This document shows, one piece after another, positions 24,331 through 34,590 of a stretch of DNA of 64,000 nucleotides. The position numbers and the translations under genes are program-made. The DNA comes from Neckera pumila (lineage: Eukaryota; Streptophyta; Bryopsida; Hypnales; Neckeraceae): the NCBI GenBank assembly GCA_963969595.1, contig OZ018410.1, positions 27,036,913 through 27,100,912 on the forward strand, written 5' to 3'. Numbering within the stretch: position 1 is the stretch's first letter; each line of letters starts with the position of its first letter. The notes beneath the pieces were generated by a model. It saw only the letters and a program-made list of their open reading frames with translations. It was not told where the DNA came from and searched no databases.

Positions 24331-24895
24331 CCCGTAAGGAACCGAAGGGGTGTCCAAATTTCCAAAATTGTGAAGATCTATTATAAAATGCAACTTAGAA
24401 GACTATTTTAATGATAATTCTCAAATAGTAGTTGTAATATGCTATTTATAGATCACATCCATATGCTAGATCAACAAAAATACATACCAATATTTTTCAA
24501 TAAAATTTGAAGCCAAAAATTGAAAATTCCTTCTAAAATCAATTGTAGATTCAATTTATGATTTTTAAAAGATTTTTTTTCCTATAAGTTCAAAATATTG
24601 AGTTTGAATTATAATGATTTTTGAAGATTTTTATTTGATTTTTTGATTCAAGTCATTTTTGAAGGGTATTTTTTGAATTGAAAAAGTTACTTTTTGAAGC
24701 TAGACCTCTCGATACCTTTTGAATTATAGAATATTTGCAAAGCAAAAAATTCATAATCTGAAGCGTGTAAATATTAAAGAACTAATATAAAAATCTTTAA
24801 TAATAACTGATGGATGAAAAAATGCATTTCGGTGAATTTAGTATGTGTTTCCATTCATTCATTGTTCAAAGTTTGCACTCATGGTCCTTTAGGGA
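24331..24895 (-). mobile_element. TTAA-flanked MITE, subfamily Y
   Basis: CCCGTAAGGAACCGAAGG and GGTCCTTTAGGGA lie between TTAA 24327-24330 and 24896-24899. It is 565 bp like the plus-strand copy at 10341-10905, with the same internal order reversed. Equal length without internal deletions suggests a defined mobile unit. Confidence 0.8.
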
Positions 24896-24909
24896 TTAAG
24901 GCCAAAACA

Positions 24910-25067
24910 CCCAAAAGCGTCTATGTATCCATTGATGCAGTGTAAATTTCTTTTGAAGTTTTCCTAGACTTCTATTAACCCCTAAAGGCCCAAAAGCGTC
25001 TATGTATCCATTGATGCAGTGTAGATTTCTTTTGAAGTTTTCCTAGACTTCTATTAACCCCTAAAGG
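24910..25067. repeat. 79-bp tandem duplication ending in a transposon tip
   Basis: Two copies 79 bases apart (CCCAAAAGCGTCTATG at 24910 and 24989) differ at about one base. Each ends with TTAACCCCTAAAGGCCC, the terminal sequence of the A element that starts at 25058. The duplication thus took flanking DNA plus the first bases of the element. Confidence 0.8.
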
Positions 25068-25977
25068 CCCAAGGCCTTTTTTCTGCCAAAAAACACCCAA
25101 AACTGCCAGTTTTTTAGTAAAGAGTGAAAAAAAATTAAAAATGTTTTTTTTACACATCTGACCATAGGATCTTTCACATAACTAGTATAAGAATGTGTGT
25201 AAAAAATTTCAGAATTTTTGACTGCACAGATTGCAAGATATCTACGTTCAAAGTGAAAAAAACAAGTTTTTCAGCACATTGTGGGATTGGATTTTTTGAC
25301 TTTGAACATTTTTAACCTAAAACTTTTGCACTACAGAGTTTTGAGCTTTAAATGTTTATAGTGGAGAATTGAGTTGATAATCTACCAAAAAAAACAGAGT
25401 TCAAAAAATCTTAACTTTCATTATTAAAAAAGTTGTTTAAGTAGAAGTAGGTACAAGATAGAAGGAAAATCTAAAATATTCATATATTTTAGATGGAATT
25501 AAAATGCCTAAATCCCAATGGTGAGATTGTTCTAGCAAGTAAACTAAACCATGCCAAAAAAAAATTTTGAAAAATTTGAAAAATTGCATCAAAAAATGAG
25601 CCCTAAAAGTAATTTTTTTTAAAAAGATGCTCTAACTGCCCGAAAACAAGAATGTCCATAACTTTCTCACAACAAATCCAAATGAAATGAATCAAAGATT
25701 TTTAAGATAGACAAAAATATAATCTCTGAGAAAAAAATACTAAAGAAAAAAAAAAAAAGTGCAAATTTTTTTTGCTGCCCCCCGTCCCTTGTTTTGAGCT
25801 TATTTGGTCATAACTTTTGTTCCTGGGCACCGATTTTGAAAAAAATTATATTCCCACGAGGCTAATCAGCTTTTCTACCTCCAAAAAAAGTTTCAAAAAA
25901 TGAGGAGAAAATTTCAGCCCGTAGGTACCTGCCCGAAAACGCATTTGTCCCCCAAAGGGACAACGGGCTTTTAGGGG
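25058..25977 (-). mobile_element. TTAA-flanked MITE, subfamily A, best-preserved copy
   Basis: CCCCTAAAGGCCCAAGG and GGGCTTTTAGGGG lie between TTAA 25054-25057 and 25978-25981. The one-sided palindrome TTGTCCCCCAAAGGGACAA is next to the right (that is, biological left) tip. TGCCCG punctuates the interior at about 25628, 25779 and 25931. It serves as the reference for reading the split copies at 2801 and 58976. Confidence 0.85.
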
Positions 25978-25981
25978 TTAA

Positions 25982-26410
25982 AGTACTCTTAAAAAGTATT
26001 ATGAAATTGTCCCCATTCATAAGTGCAATTCGTTCACTATTGATTTTTTCAGATTTCGGTTTCAGGTTGGCCTATGTGACAATTTCAGTGGTCTAAAGAG
26101 CTACCATTTCAAAAATTCATAGAAATTACATGCCATATCTGAAAAATATAGTCTTTTTTTTGAAAATTCATAATTTTCAACTGTTAATAGTACAAAAATA
26201 TTAAATTTTAGGAAAAGGTGCCTCCAACTATGCTGAATTGCTACTTTTGTTTCCGCTGCCTGGTTCCCCTGAAGCCCCCCTAAGCCAGAAGATCATAGAG
26301 TTCACCAGCATGTTATTTCACCAACAATGATGCAACTTAATGCAAGCAATTCCCTCCCAGATCATTGAATTGATGGAACCTAATTGCAAAGTGACAGTTC
26401 GACACCCCTA
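25982..26410. other. spacer, no gene seen
   Basis: AT-rich at first, mixed from about 26220. No coding or repeat structure was recognised. Confidence 0.4.
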
Positions 26411-26620
26411 TCTCTTCCTTCGCCAGCTTCGGCTTGGCTGTTATTATCTGTTTTTGTTTTTTTGTTTTTTTAACAAATGGGAGATCCATAGCATTAAAAA
26501 ACAAACCACCAAGTACAAAATGGTCAAGTCAGAAGGCTAGACAATGAAGAGAGGATGAGCAAAAATATTTGGTTTCTTTAATACAATGGTATTTTCCATT
26601 TGTAAAAAAAACAAACACCC
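26411..26620. mobile_element. LINE 3'-end remnants in both orientations
   Basis: A T-run with ACAAATGGGAGATCC and GCATTAAAAAAC at 26444-26500 is an antisense LINE 3' end. GGTTTCTTTAATACAATGG followed by CCATTTGTAAAAAAAAC at 26570-26612 is a sense one. CAGTTCGACACCCCTA (26395-26410) and CAATTCGACATCCCTA (about 26623-26638) look like a diverged target duplication around the whole. The order of events is not resolved. Confidence 0.45.
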
Positions 26621-26700
26621 AACAATTCGACATCCCTAAGTCCCCAATTCCCACCTTGAAATAAAAGTCAATTAATCGACCCTTGAAAATCAGCTCGCGG

Positions 26701-27241
26701 AGATCTGCTAAACTTGATCTTACACACGAGATTTACTTACAAGCACTGCATATTTGGAGGCACACTTCCTAGGATATTTTTGTTATTTAGAACAATATGG
26801 TCCTTAGTTAGAGGCTCATCTTTATGGATCATATGGATCTCTAGGAATAGTAAGGTGTTCATGCAGAGTGAATGGCCTCGTGAGAGTATCCACAAGGCCA
26901 TGTGGACAGGATTACTTGACTCAAGATGGGCAGGCCATAACAAGGCGCATAGCGCAGCCCGCTTGCGACCACAGAACGCTGGGCTTATTTGGGCCCAATT
27001 ACAGAGGATTTGGCTTCAATCTTCAATCCTAGCTACTAAGGAGGATGGGGTTTAGATTTGGACTAGAGAGGCTCCGCCTTGTTTGTTTGTGTAGGTTGGG
27101 TGCCCTTGTGGGTTCCTTTTTTCTGTTTCTTTCTGGTTTCTTTGCTCTCTCTCTTCATTGTCCAGCCATGAGGCTTGGCTATTGTTTCGGGTTCTGGTTT
27201 TTTTAATGCAGTAGGGTTTCCCATTTGTTCAAAAAAAAAAA
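26701..27241 (+). mobile_element. 5'-truncated L1-type LINE with target duplication
   Basis: The fragment is flanked by AAAATCAGCTCGCGG (26686-26700) and AAAATCAGCTTGCGG (27242-27256), a 15-bp duplication with one difference. It ends in a run of As after TTTCCCATTTGTTC. An open frame at 26714-27055 reads IWSLVRGSSLWIIWISRNSK, the C-terminal zinc-finger/RT-linked segment that plant L1 ORF2 proteins carry (W-x-x-W-x-x-RN-x-x-F). The reverse transcriptase itself is missing. The insertion lies about 0.7 kb upstream of the gene at 27935. Confidence 0.75.
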
Positions 27242-27256
27242 AAAATCAGCTTGCGG

Positions 27257-27934
27257 TACCATCAATGGAATTTGTCCATTCAATGGCCCTTGATCCGGTG
27301 GACATTGGCTCATTGTCATAACAAACAGACACTTTATTCATGCCGGCCTTCTTCGAAGACCGGAGTTTCTATCTATGGAATTTGTCCATGGGTTTCAAGA
27401 AAAAAAAAAACAGCCCGCGCAGCAGGCACTTCATTCACAGCGACGGAGATTCCTCAGATTCCTGACGAAGGAATCATCGTCCGGGTTTCCGCGTCCAGCC
27501 CGCCCAAAATAGCAGCAGTTGGTGACATCCGGCCATCCGGGACCAGCACTCCAGCAGTTATTAAGGCCCCCCGTCTCCAGCCTCGGCCGCCTCGTTTTTC
27601 GTTTCCACCCCGCATGGGAACTCAACGAACCTCTCTGCATGTTGACGTAAATTCGGGACTTAGTTAAGCTTACACAGTGTGGATCATTCAAGTGCAGATT
27701 GAATGCCGACAATTATGTGCATGAGTTTTTATTGATTTGAGTATAGGAAGTTCTCGCAATCTGGGGTTGGTGGTGGAGGGAGGATGAGCGCAAGGTGAAG
27801 GAAAACTTTGGAGGTTTTGGTTGTAGTGCTTGTGTTTGCGGTCGTGTGTGTATGTGTGTGTGAGTGTGCGATTTTGTGTGTTTGAGAGGAATGTCTTGAA
27901 GGAGGTGAGTTGAGGAGTGTCGAGAGATTGAGCT
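27257..27934 (+). promoter_or_regulatory. probable promoter and 5' leader of the 27935 gene
   Basis: Composition rises steeply from about 27400. A weak TATA-like GTATAGG lies near 27741, followed by a purine-rich stretch and a GT-rich tract (about 27836-27890). No open frame here resembles a protein. The ATG at 27935 has G at -3 and G at +4, a good plant context. A GGTGAGT at 27903-27909 could be a splice donor, so a leader intron cannot be excluded. Confidence 0.45.
27836..27890 (+). repeat. GT-rich microsatellite in the leader
   Basis: Imperfect TG/GTGTGTG runs lie between the probable transcription start and the ATG. Confidence 0.6.
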
Positions 27935-30475
27935 ATGGAGGGTTACCAGAGTCTGCAGTCTGGGTTTCACAACCCAGCTGCGCGACTAGACGCGAAGTCT
28001 GCGAAGAATGGCAGCATTGGGCGTGACGATGGGAGTGGCGCCCTTGGGAAGAAGTCCAAGAGGAGTGAGTCGTCGAAGGATGTGTTCGGCTTCGGTTTGT
28101 TCCCGAGCAAGCGCGTTTCTTCGCAGCAGAGTTTGGAGGGATTGATGCAACAGGAGGGATTCAGCCCTCCTCGTCACAGCACAGCCTGCTGCGACGGATT
28201 ATCTTTAGGACGTGAGTTGTCAACGGAGCGGCGGTTGAGCACGAAAGTGAGGATGTCTTTACACGACCCCAGCTCCGATAGTTTCCGATCGGATGACAGC
28301 GACCAGCTCGCGCTCTGGGAGGAGAAGGAGCTCCCGACTGGAAGCAGCGACCGCGACGGGTGGGTGAAGCTTACGGCCACGCAGTCGCCGCGGTGGCTGG
28401 ACGCAGTGGCGAAGCTGGCGCCGTGGCGGAGCTCCCCGGTGCACCCCAAGTCGTGGGACACGCCGCGCGTGTCGCTCGAACGGAAGTCGAGCACACGTTC
28501 GTTGCATGACTCCACCAAAGCCTGGTACAGCAAGAAGAAGTGGGGTCCCAAAGTGGTGCGCCAGCGTGGCGAGCTTAACGCTGCGCTGATGATAAATTCT
28601 GCGAAATGGGACAACGACACTTCGGAAGATGGAAGCAGCTTCTCCAGGATGGTGGAAGAGGATACGCGCTTCACGGCTTCCGCTGTGGCGTGGGACATTT
28701 CTCACCGCCCTGAACCCGCCGTTGAGGAGAATCCGCAGCAAATTCCTGCAGAGATCGAGACTGGGAATGGGGATCATGCTAAGACGATGGGTACGTACGT
28801 CATGACTGGCATTGCGAATGCTGGGGAAGATATCATGGTGAAGGAATGTGAGGATTCGCCGCGGAGTGGAGCTGTCTTCGATGGCCACTCGGAGTACGCG
28901 AGCTGCAGGACTTTTGTCGAGGACGAGATTCTCTCTGACAATGATTCCCAGGAGATCAAATCTGAAGGTTTTGAGAACGTGGTGGATTTCGTTGCGCCGT
29001 TGTTCACTAAGAAAGAGGATTCCTCATCGAAAGGAGGCGAGAAGCAGGTGAGTTTCAAGTGGGAAGCTGGGCCGAAGCTGAGAGCGCAGGAAGTAGCGCC
29101 CACCACTGAGACGCCGCACCCGCCGCCCGTCGGGTCTTCGACGCCTTACGAAACGCTTCGCCAACAGTACATGATGAAGTCGAAGAGCGCACCCTTGGAT
29201 GGTTTGTACGTGTTCTTGCCGCAGGGCGACAGGTCGAAGCTCCCGCTGCCGCGGGTAAACGAAGCCGCGGAGAATTCTGCTCTGACGAAATCGAAGTCGT
29301 GTAATGGTGAGCACCGCCGAGTGAACAGCTCCTCGGATCTCACATTGTTCACGAAGCTGCGCAAGTCTCTGCTCAGGGATATTAAGAACCAGGAGTACAT
29401 GGAGTCGACGTCTCCGAGGAGCATCCTTCGTGGGCCAGACGACGGCATGAGTGTGCCGTCGTCTTCCAATCCCTCCCTGCGCTCCGACCCTGGCACGCTA
29501 GCGTTTTCCGCCAGACCCACATCGGCTTCCCAATCCATGTCGAGCTGCAGCGCTTCCTTCGACCTCAACGAAGGCGATTACGAAATGACGTACAATCTGA
29601 ACTCGTCTGCAGCGTGCATTATTGTGGAGTCGCGGCGCGTGAGCTTGTCGTTCCGTGACTTCGGCCCCGCTCTTTCGGCAGAAATGGCTGAGCCATCTGA
29701 GGCCGCGACTTCGAACGTCGAGCTCGGCCAATTGGACGCGAACGGGTTACGTTCGAGTCCCAAGCTTTGGACTGCGACATTCTCCGCGCGTTTCCGTGAG
29801 TCGGACATGCCGGATAGTACCTGTGCACGTGAATCCGAGTTCACGGAGCTGTCGTCTCCGCCGCCCATGAGGCAGCTTGCGTATTTGATGTCGTGCGAGG
29901 ACGAGCAGAACCAGGAGCGGCCAATTGTGATGCAGAAGTCGAGGTCGCGCAACAGCGGCGAGTTCACGGCGCGTCTCGGCGTGATGTTCTCGCCGTTGCG
30001 ATTAATTTCGTCGCATGAATCTTCCAACCATGGCTGCTTCGCCACCACGACGGTTTCCCCTCCCCATGACGAGGGGGAAGAAGCGCGCCCACCTGCTTTC
30101 GGTTCGACTGTGAAGATTCTCCGTCCTGTGGAGCTTCGTTCCTCGTCGACAAAATCGCGGAAGGCGAAAGGCTCCTGGACGAATGCGGAGCTGGGGAAGT
30201 CGCGGTCCAGCAAGCGGCGCCATTCTTCCGATGATCCACAAACCATGATGGTGAGCTTTATGTCCACTCTTCAATTCTCACGGTGCACACCATTCCTATT
30301 CCTTCAATTGCAAGTGCTCACATGCCCTCGTTACTTTTTTCAGGTTACACTTAGCAAGGCTATGAGAAAGATTTTCTCGAAATGCACGGTGAAACGATCC
30401 ACCAGAAGAAGGAAGCCCAAGATGGATGCTCCTCCTCTCGCTGCCCTTTCGCCACCTGAGTTTCACTTCAGCTAG
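27935..30475 (+). CDS. large serine-rich protein of unknown family
   Basis: The frame is open for 846 codons; removing the probable intron at 30251-30343 gives 815 residues. I recognise no domain. Visible features are a hydrophilic, Ser/Arg/Glu-rich chain without signal peptide or membrane segment; Trp-containing patches around residues 143-175 and 197-204 (SPRWLDAVAKLAPWRSSP; KAWYSKKKWGPKV); a KSKSAPLDGLYVFLP segment near 415-429; repeated KSKS/KSRS motifs (415, 452, 668, 756); RRLS/RRVS-type phosphosite-like strings (near 100 and 568); and basic C-terminal clusters (KSRSSKRR; KRSTRRRKPK) that could direct nuclear import. Strong GC bias at third positions, unlike the surroundings, supports coding. 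It may be a disordered, phosphorylated regulatory or scaffold protein, but that is inference. Antisense frames of up to 229 codons here are composition artefacts. Confidence 0.8.
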   Translation: MEGYQSLQSGFHNPAARLDAKSAKNGSIGRDDGSGALGKKSKRSESSKDVFGFGLFPSKRVSSQQSLEGLMQQEGFSPPRHSTACCDGLSLGRELSTERRLSTKVRMSLHDPSSDSFRSDDSDQLALWEEKELPTGSSDRDGWVKLTATQSPRWLDAVAKLAPWRSSPVHPKSWDTPRVSLERKSSTRSLHDSTKAWYSKKKWGPKVVRQRGELNAALMINSAKWDNDTSEDGSSFSRMVEEDTRFTASAVAWDISHRPEPAVEENPQQIPAEIETGNGDHAKTMGTYVMTGIANAGEDIMVKECEDSPRSGAVFDGHSEYASCRTFVEDEILSDNDSQEIKSEGFENVVDFVAPLFTKKEDSSSKGGEKQVSFKWEAGPKLRAQEVAPTTETPHPPPVGSSTPYETLRQQYMMKSKSAPLDGLYVFLPQGDRSKLPLPRVNEAAENSALTKSKSCNGEHRRVNSSSDLTLFTKLRKSLLRDIKNQEYMESTSPRSILRGPDDGMSVPSSSNPSLRSDPGTLAFSARPTSASQSMSSCSASFDLNEGDYEMTYNLNSSAACIIVESRRVSLSFRDFGPALSAEMAEPSEAATSNVELGQLDANGLRSSPKLWTATFSARFRESDMPDSTCARESEFTELSSPPPMRQLAYLMSCEDEQNQERPIVMQKSRSRNSGEFTARLGVMFSPLRLISSHESSNHGCFATTTVSPPHDEGEEARPPAFGSTVKILRPVELRSSSTKSRKAKGSWTNAELGKSRSSKRRHSSDDPQTMMVSFMSTLQFSRCTPFLFLQLQVLTCPRYFFQVTLSKAMRKIFSKCTVKRSTRRRKPKMDAPPLAALSPPEFHFS
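30251..30343 (+). other. probable 93-nt in-frame intron
   Basis: The donor reads ATG|GTGAGC and the acceptor follows a T-rich run, TTTTTTCAG|GTTACA. The 93 bases are exactly 31 codons with no stop, so both spliced and retained forms keep the frame. Composition drops towards AT inside it, and the encoded hydrophobic, Phe/Cys-rich stretch is unlike the rest of the protein. Splicing therefore looks like the normal state. Confidence 0.75.
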
Positions 30476-31230
30476 GTACCAATTTCGCAAACTTTGCAGC
30501 TTTGTTTCAAACTATGCAGCAAACCTTGCATGGCCTCAAGCATTCCTTCTCTTCTGCAATATTTTCACGGAGAAGCGAAATCTTTGAGGGTATTCTGCAC
30601 ACCGTTATAATCTGACTTTTGCAAGGGTCTTGCAGGCAAACTGAAAACTGGAAATGACAGAGTGTGTCCTCCGGTGGCACCGGCGTCATGGCGATCGATC
30701 AAATATACATTTGCAATATAAATTTGAACCCCCTTATACGTCTAATGGCCGTGTTCGCATTCCTCATCTGGTGAAGAAGATCGCTCGAACTGTCTATCTT
30801 TGTTTTCCTGTAGCGGGGATCAGCTTGGTGTCTGTTCTTCAGCAGCGACTTGATTTAATTTTTCCCAAGCACAGCAGAAAGAGGCCATGAATCTTGCCAT
30901 CACCAGCTCATGTCATGTACAATATTACGGGGAATATTTTTGTGAACACCTTTGTAGAGTTCCATCGGTAATGATTATGTGATATTCTCCATTTTCGATG
31001 TACGATGATTGTAGAGGTAGAATCACTTCGCTGCGAAAGCAAAGTTAGCAGCCATGTTTATATTGGACTCCAAATTTTGGAACTGGACATTTTTGCACAT
31101 ACACTCAGGATTGATCAGTCTGATTTGTGTGTGAACTAGAAATCTATGGCTTCTAGAGCTTCTCTTCAATATATTACATGTAAAAATGACTTGTAAAAAG
31201 AGAGAACTCTATCGATGTTCCTGGCGTTGT
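30476..31230 (+). other. probable 3' UTR and downstream flank
   Basis: Composition declines gradually after the stop codon. A/T-rich strings that could serve polyadenylation (for example AATATATTACATGTAAAAAT near 31170) occur, but the cleavage site cannot be fixed. No further gene is seen. Confidence 0.4.
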
Positions 31231-31234
31231 TTAA

Positions 31235-31290
31235 CCCCTACAGCACCAAGTAGTCCAAATTGGGTCACATGCTTACTTGTAGCAGTTTTG
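31235..31290 (+). mobile_element. lone left tip of a TTAA-family element
   Basis: TTAA (31231-31234) is followed by CCCCTACAGCACCAAGTAG, the usual tip with substitutions. No matching right tip was found, so only the end survives or the match is a decayed relic. Confidence 0.4.
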
Positions 31291-32940
31291 AGAAGGTCAT
31301 GAATACGGGTACTGTTTTGTCCACATCTTTCTTATTATCTGACCAGCACATGCAATTTTTCCTTCACCGATGCTGGTAATGTAAAATGGGACCCTATCTG
31401 AATTATCGTGTAGCCTCCGTCAACACTATGATCAATTGAATTCGTCGTCCTTAAACCATAAACTTTTGATGAAACGATCAGTAATCCTCTTGAACCATCT
31501 TATCTTGAGTGGCATCAATGCACAATTAGATCCATGAGCTGTAAAGAATCGCCGAGGCGTAACTATCTAAACGCCAGTTGGAGGTGCATTGGCGACTTTT
31601 GAATTTTGAACAAGTTTTGCAGTACCGTTGGCGGTCTGTAAGGCACAGTCGACGATGTAGAAGTAAGTTCATTGATTCTTCAAGTTGCTCGAGGACCTTT
31701 TAAGCGTAATTGTGGCAAGTTGAAAACAGTGCTCCCAAGCGCTTTTAACTTCGCAAATTGTCAAAACCATTAATTGCGAGAAAGATTGCATCTAATTACA
31801 GTGGTATTGCTCATCAATAATAAACGTGTCCGCCTCACCGCCTGCTGTGAAAGGAGGGTGGTGGATGGCTGTACTTGGGGTGCAATTTCCACACAGCCAC
31901 ACACCCGGAGGGAAGACGAGGGCTCGTGCGACGAGGACTTTCAAGTCGTTGGAACTAAACAAGTCAACGGTGTCGGCCTGTTGAAATTTGAAATTACCGT
32001 GAGTTCTTTTTAAAGAAAAGTGAAGAAAATTCATATAAAATATGATTTAAAAAATCTGAAAATTTCAGCATAGGTGTATTTTTGTAGTGTAAATCATCAA
32101 TATATAAAACAAAGTTTTTCTATCATTTTAAAATTAGAAAATCAACAAACCATGGTTATGGATCTAAAGTTCAAATTACACAAAAACATTGAATTTTAAG
32201 ATTTTTTCCAATTTTCCAATTGGAGTACAAAACTAAACTTGATAAACTGCATTTCATTAGCAAGCCTCAATTATGTCTAAAATTCTCATCAAGAGTAAGA
32301 ATTGATTAGAATAAACTATAAGGGTGATTCATAGATTAAGCATTTTCTTCTTTTGAAAAGTCAATAATACCATAATAAGGGAGTATTCAATATTGTTCAC
32401 TGAAAATGCATTCAAACAACTCCCAACAAATAGTTAGGATGAAAAACTATTTTTTTCATCCTATAGTCCTACTTGAAGTCATCCAAAAGACAAAAATGTT
32501 TGCGACATCTTTTTTGAGTTAATATTATTTCCATATGTTTTTATTTGTAAATAGAAGAGGAATCTAAAACATTGAAGAATGTACTATTTGGATTACTTGA
32601 AAAAGTTGTGAAGGATCCAAGCATTATTGACAATAGTGAGTTTCAAAGGTTGGTTTTTGAATGAGGGATTCAGAACCCAATTTTGACCCCTTCCAAGAGG
32701 AGCAAGCATGTGGCAACAATATTTTCAAAATCCAACCCCTATTGGTCTTTCACATTGGAAAAATGTGGTTCAACTATTGCATATGTTGTGGGCTTAGTTT
32801 CCAAAAAAATAATACATGTGAAAATCATTTTTGAAGATTTGTTGGATTTGAAGAAATATGAGAGTATTTTCTTAACAATAAACACAAATACATATACAAA
32901 AGATTGTAGAGGAACAATATGAAGAAATGACAAATTTTAA
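31291..32940. other. mixed-composition then AT-rich spacer
   Basis: From 31291 to about 32000 the DNA is less AT-rich than typical spacer, and carries overlapping short open frames at 31774-32013 (plus) and 31792-32034 (minus) with no recognisable product. From 32040 it is AT-rich. No gene is supported. Confidence 0.4.
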
Positions 32941-32942
32941 TC

Positions 32943-33059
32943 ATGTCATAATAGGCAAGTGGTAGAGAATAAAGTAGAAAGAAAACAAAATTTCAAGTCA
33001 CACCATATTAGGTCAGTAGTAGAGAAGAAAGTAGGAAGAAAACAAAATTTAAAAAATTT
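32943..33059. repeat. tandem duplication, about 58-bp unit
   Basis: The block GTGGTAGAGAATAAAGTAG-AAAGAAAACAAAATTT recurs once (AGTAGTAGAGAAGAAAGTAG and so on) about 58 bases later. AT-rich and non-coding. Confidence 0.65.
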
Positions 33060-33620
33060 CATTTCTAATAGCAAAGCCTAATACAATTTGTAGTTTTTGA
33101 ATTAGGAGGTATTATATGTAAAATTCATAAATATTATGATTCTTTTTTTATATTTGTGAGTAATTTAAAAGATGCAATGCTTGGAAATGAATGATTTTTA
33201 TTGCAAAAGATGAATGAAGAAATAATAAGAGCTCTAATATCTCTACAAAAGGCCAATTCTTCATAGATTTGAGTAATTTATGGTTTTAGCACTTTCAATG
33301 CCTCATAGTGGTTTCTTAAACTTCAAGAATTAAGGGGATTTTATTAACTAAAATCTGATCAAATAGTGCTCATACAATTTTGATGTTTTTGCTCACGGTT
33401 TGGTTTATGGTATTATAGGAAATTTTTGAAGCCTTTGGAAGGCTACTCCAGAGTGACAATTGAAGCTATTAATAGTTGAATAGGGAGCCTTTTGAAAAGA
33501 TCTGGAATGCATTGTCAACTAATCCGACTTTTGCAAAAATACTCCATATAATAATCAAAGTACAGCAAAATGCTCAATTGACAATTGAAACAAATTAGGT
33601 CCAATGACTAGAAGAAAACT

Positions 33621-33741
33621 GTGTTGGAGTCAACAAAACCAACTCAATGTTTCTTCTGGATTTTTTGTTTTTAGTGCAAAATTTTGCGTAGAAAACAGAT
33701 ACGCCAAAAAAACATCAAGTTGGTTTTGTTGACTCTAACGC
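33621..33741. repeat. 32-bp-arm hairpin, miRNA-precursor-like
   Basis: The arms 33621-33652 and 33710-33741 share an uninterrupted AGTCAACAAAACCAACT. With G:U pairs allowed, about 30 of 32 positions pair, around a 57-base loop. It abuts the MITE that begins at about 33746. It is most simply a small MITE, but its shape resembles a plant small-RNA precursor. Confidence 0.6.
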
Positions 33742-33748
33742 AGCATTA

Positions 33749-34044
33749 GATGATATTTGGGGGTCTTGGAGGGCCGTTTCAGGCCTGTTCTCTGATCTGC
33801 CCAAATTTAGTGAACGCCGGTACAGGTGTGTCAGAAAAAAAAAAAAAAATTTAATTTTAAAAAAAATAAAAATTACCAGAATATCATTTTAAGCAATTAT
33901 TTATTTATTTATTTTTTTTCAAAAGATGACATGGCAGTCGCTTGACCACGTCAGCCAGCTGCTATTGCTGCTGCGTTCTTGCAGTCTGGAAACGCAGCAG
34001 ACAGCAGGGGAACTCGGAGCCCTTCAAGACCCCCAAATCTCATC
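33749..34044. mobile_element. MITE with GATGATATTTGGGGGTC termini
   Basis: GATGATATTTGGGGGTCTTG at the left pairs with CAAGACCCCCAAATCTCATC at the right with one mismatch. The palindrome continues outward through TA and AT, so the exact target duplication (TA or TWA) is uncertain. The GC-richer centre contains a CTGCTGCGTT / AACGCAGCAG inner stem. Confidence 0.65.
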
Positions 34045-34590
34045 TAATGTTTTGCTAGCTTCAATAATCATTTATTTCATTTTGTGAGTTAAAAGATGAG
34101 AAGAGGAACTCTTTATGCAAGTGGGGTAGTGGTAGGGTTAATAATCTATGTGGGATATGTGAATTCACTCATTTGACAATCTTCAAATTATCTTGTAGCC
34201 TTTATGGATTTATGGTGGACATTCCATTTCTCTATGAAAGCAACCTCTTCACCCTTTATACTCATAAAATGTCAATGAAATAAGCCTTTTAGATTGCCAT
34301 CAAAAACAAATTTTGGTGGTAGGTGGTCATTAGATTATTTTGGGACATTTGATTTTTTGGCACAATTGGATATGAGTGCAAGGTGCATCTAAATATAAAA
34401 TGTTAAATAATCAAGGTTAAGGTGCATCAGAGTATCTTAACCTTGATTTTTAACACTTTGTATTCCGATTTTGAGCCATTGCCAAGCATTTGACAGCACA
34501 ATGTAAGGTGAGCGAGTATAGGGAAAAAAATAACGCTTATGAAAAAAAATATAACTTGCGGGGGCCTGGGAGGGCTGTGGAGCAGTCCTC

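Larger units (their letters stand above)
33410..34590. repeat. dispersed repeat R3, first copy
   Basis: Blocks at 33420-33480 (CTACTCCAGAGTGAC), 34130-34360 (GGATATGTGAATT, CAACCTCTTCACCCTT) and 34370-34560 (GTGCAAGGTGCAT, TATAGGGAAAAAAATAA) reappear in order at about 41455-42590. The two copies carry different insertions: here the hairpin and MITE at 33621-34044, there a foldback. No protein is encoded. Its class is unknown. Confidence 0.6.
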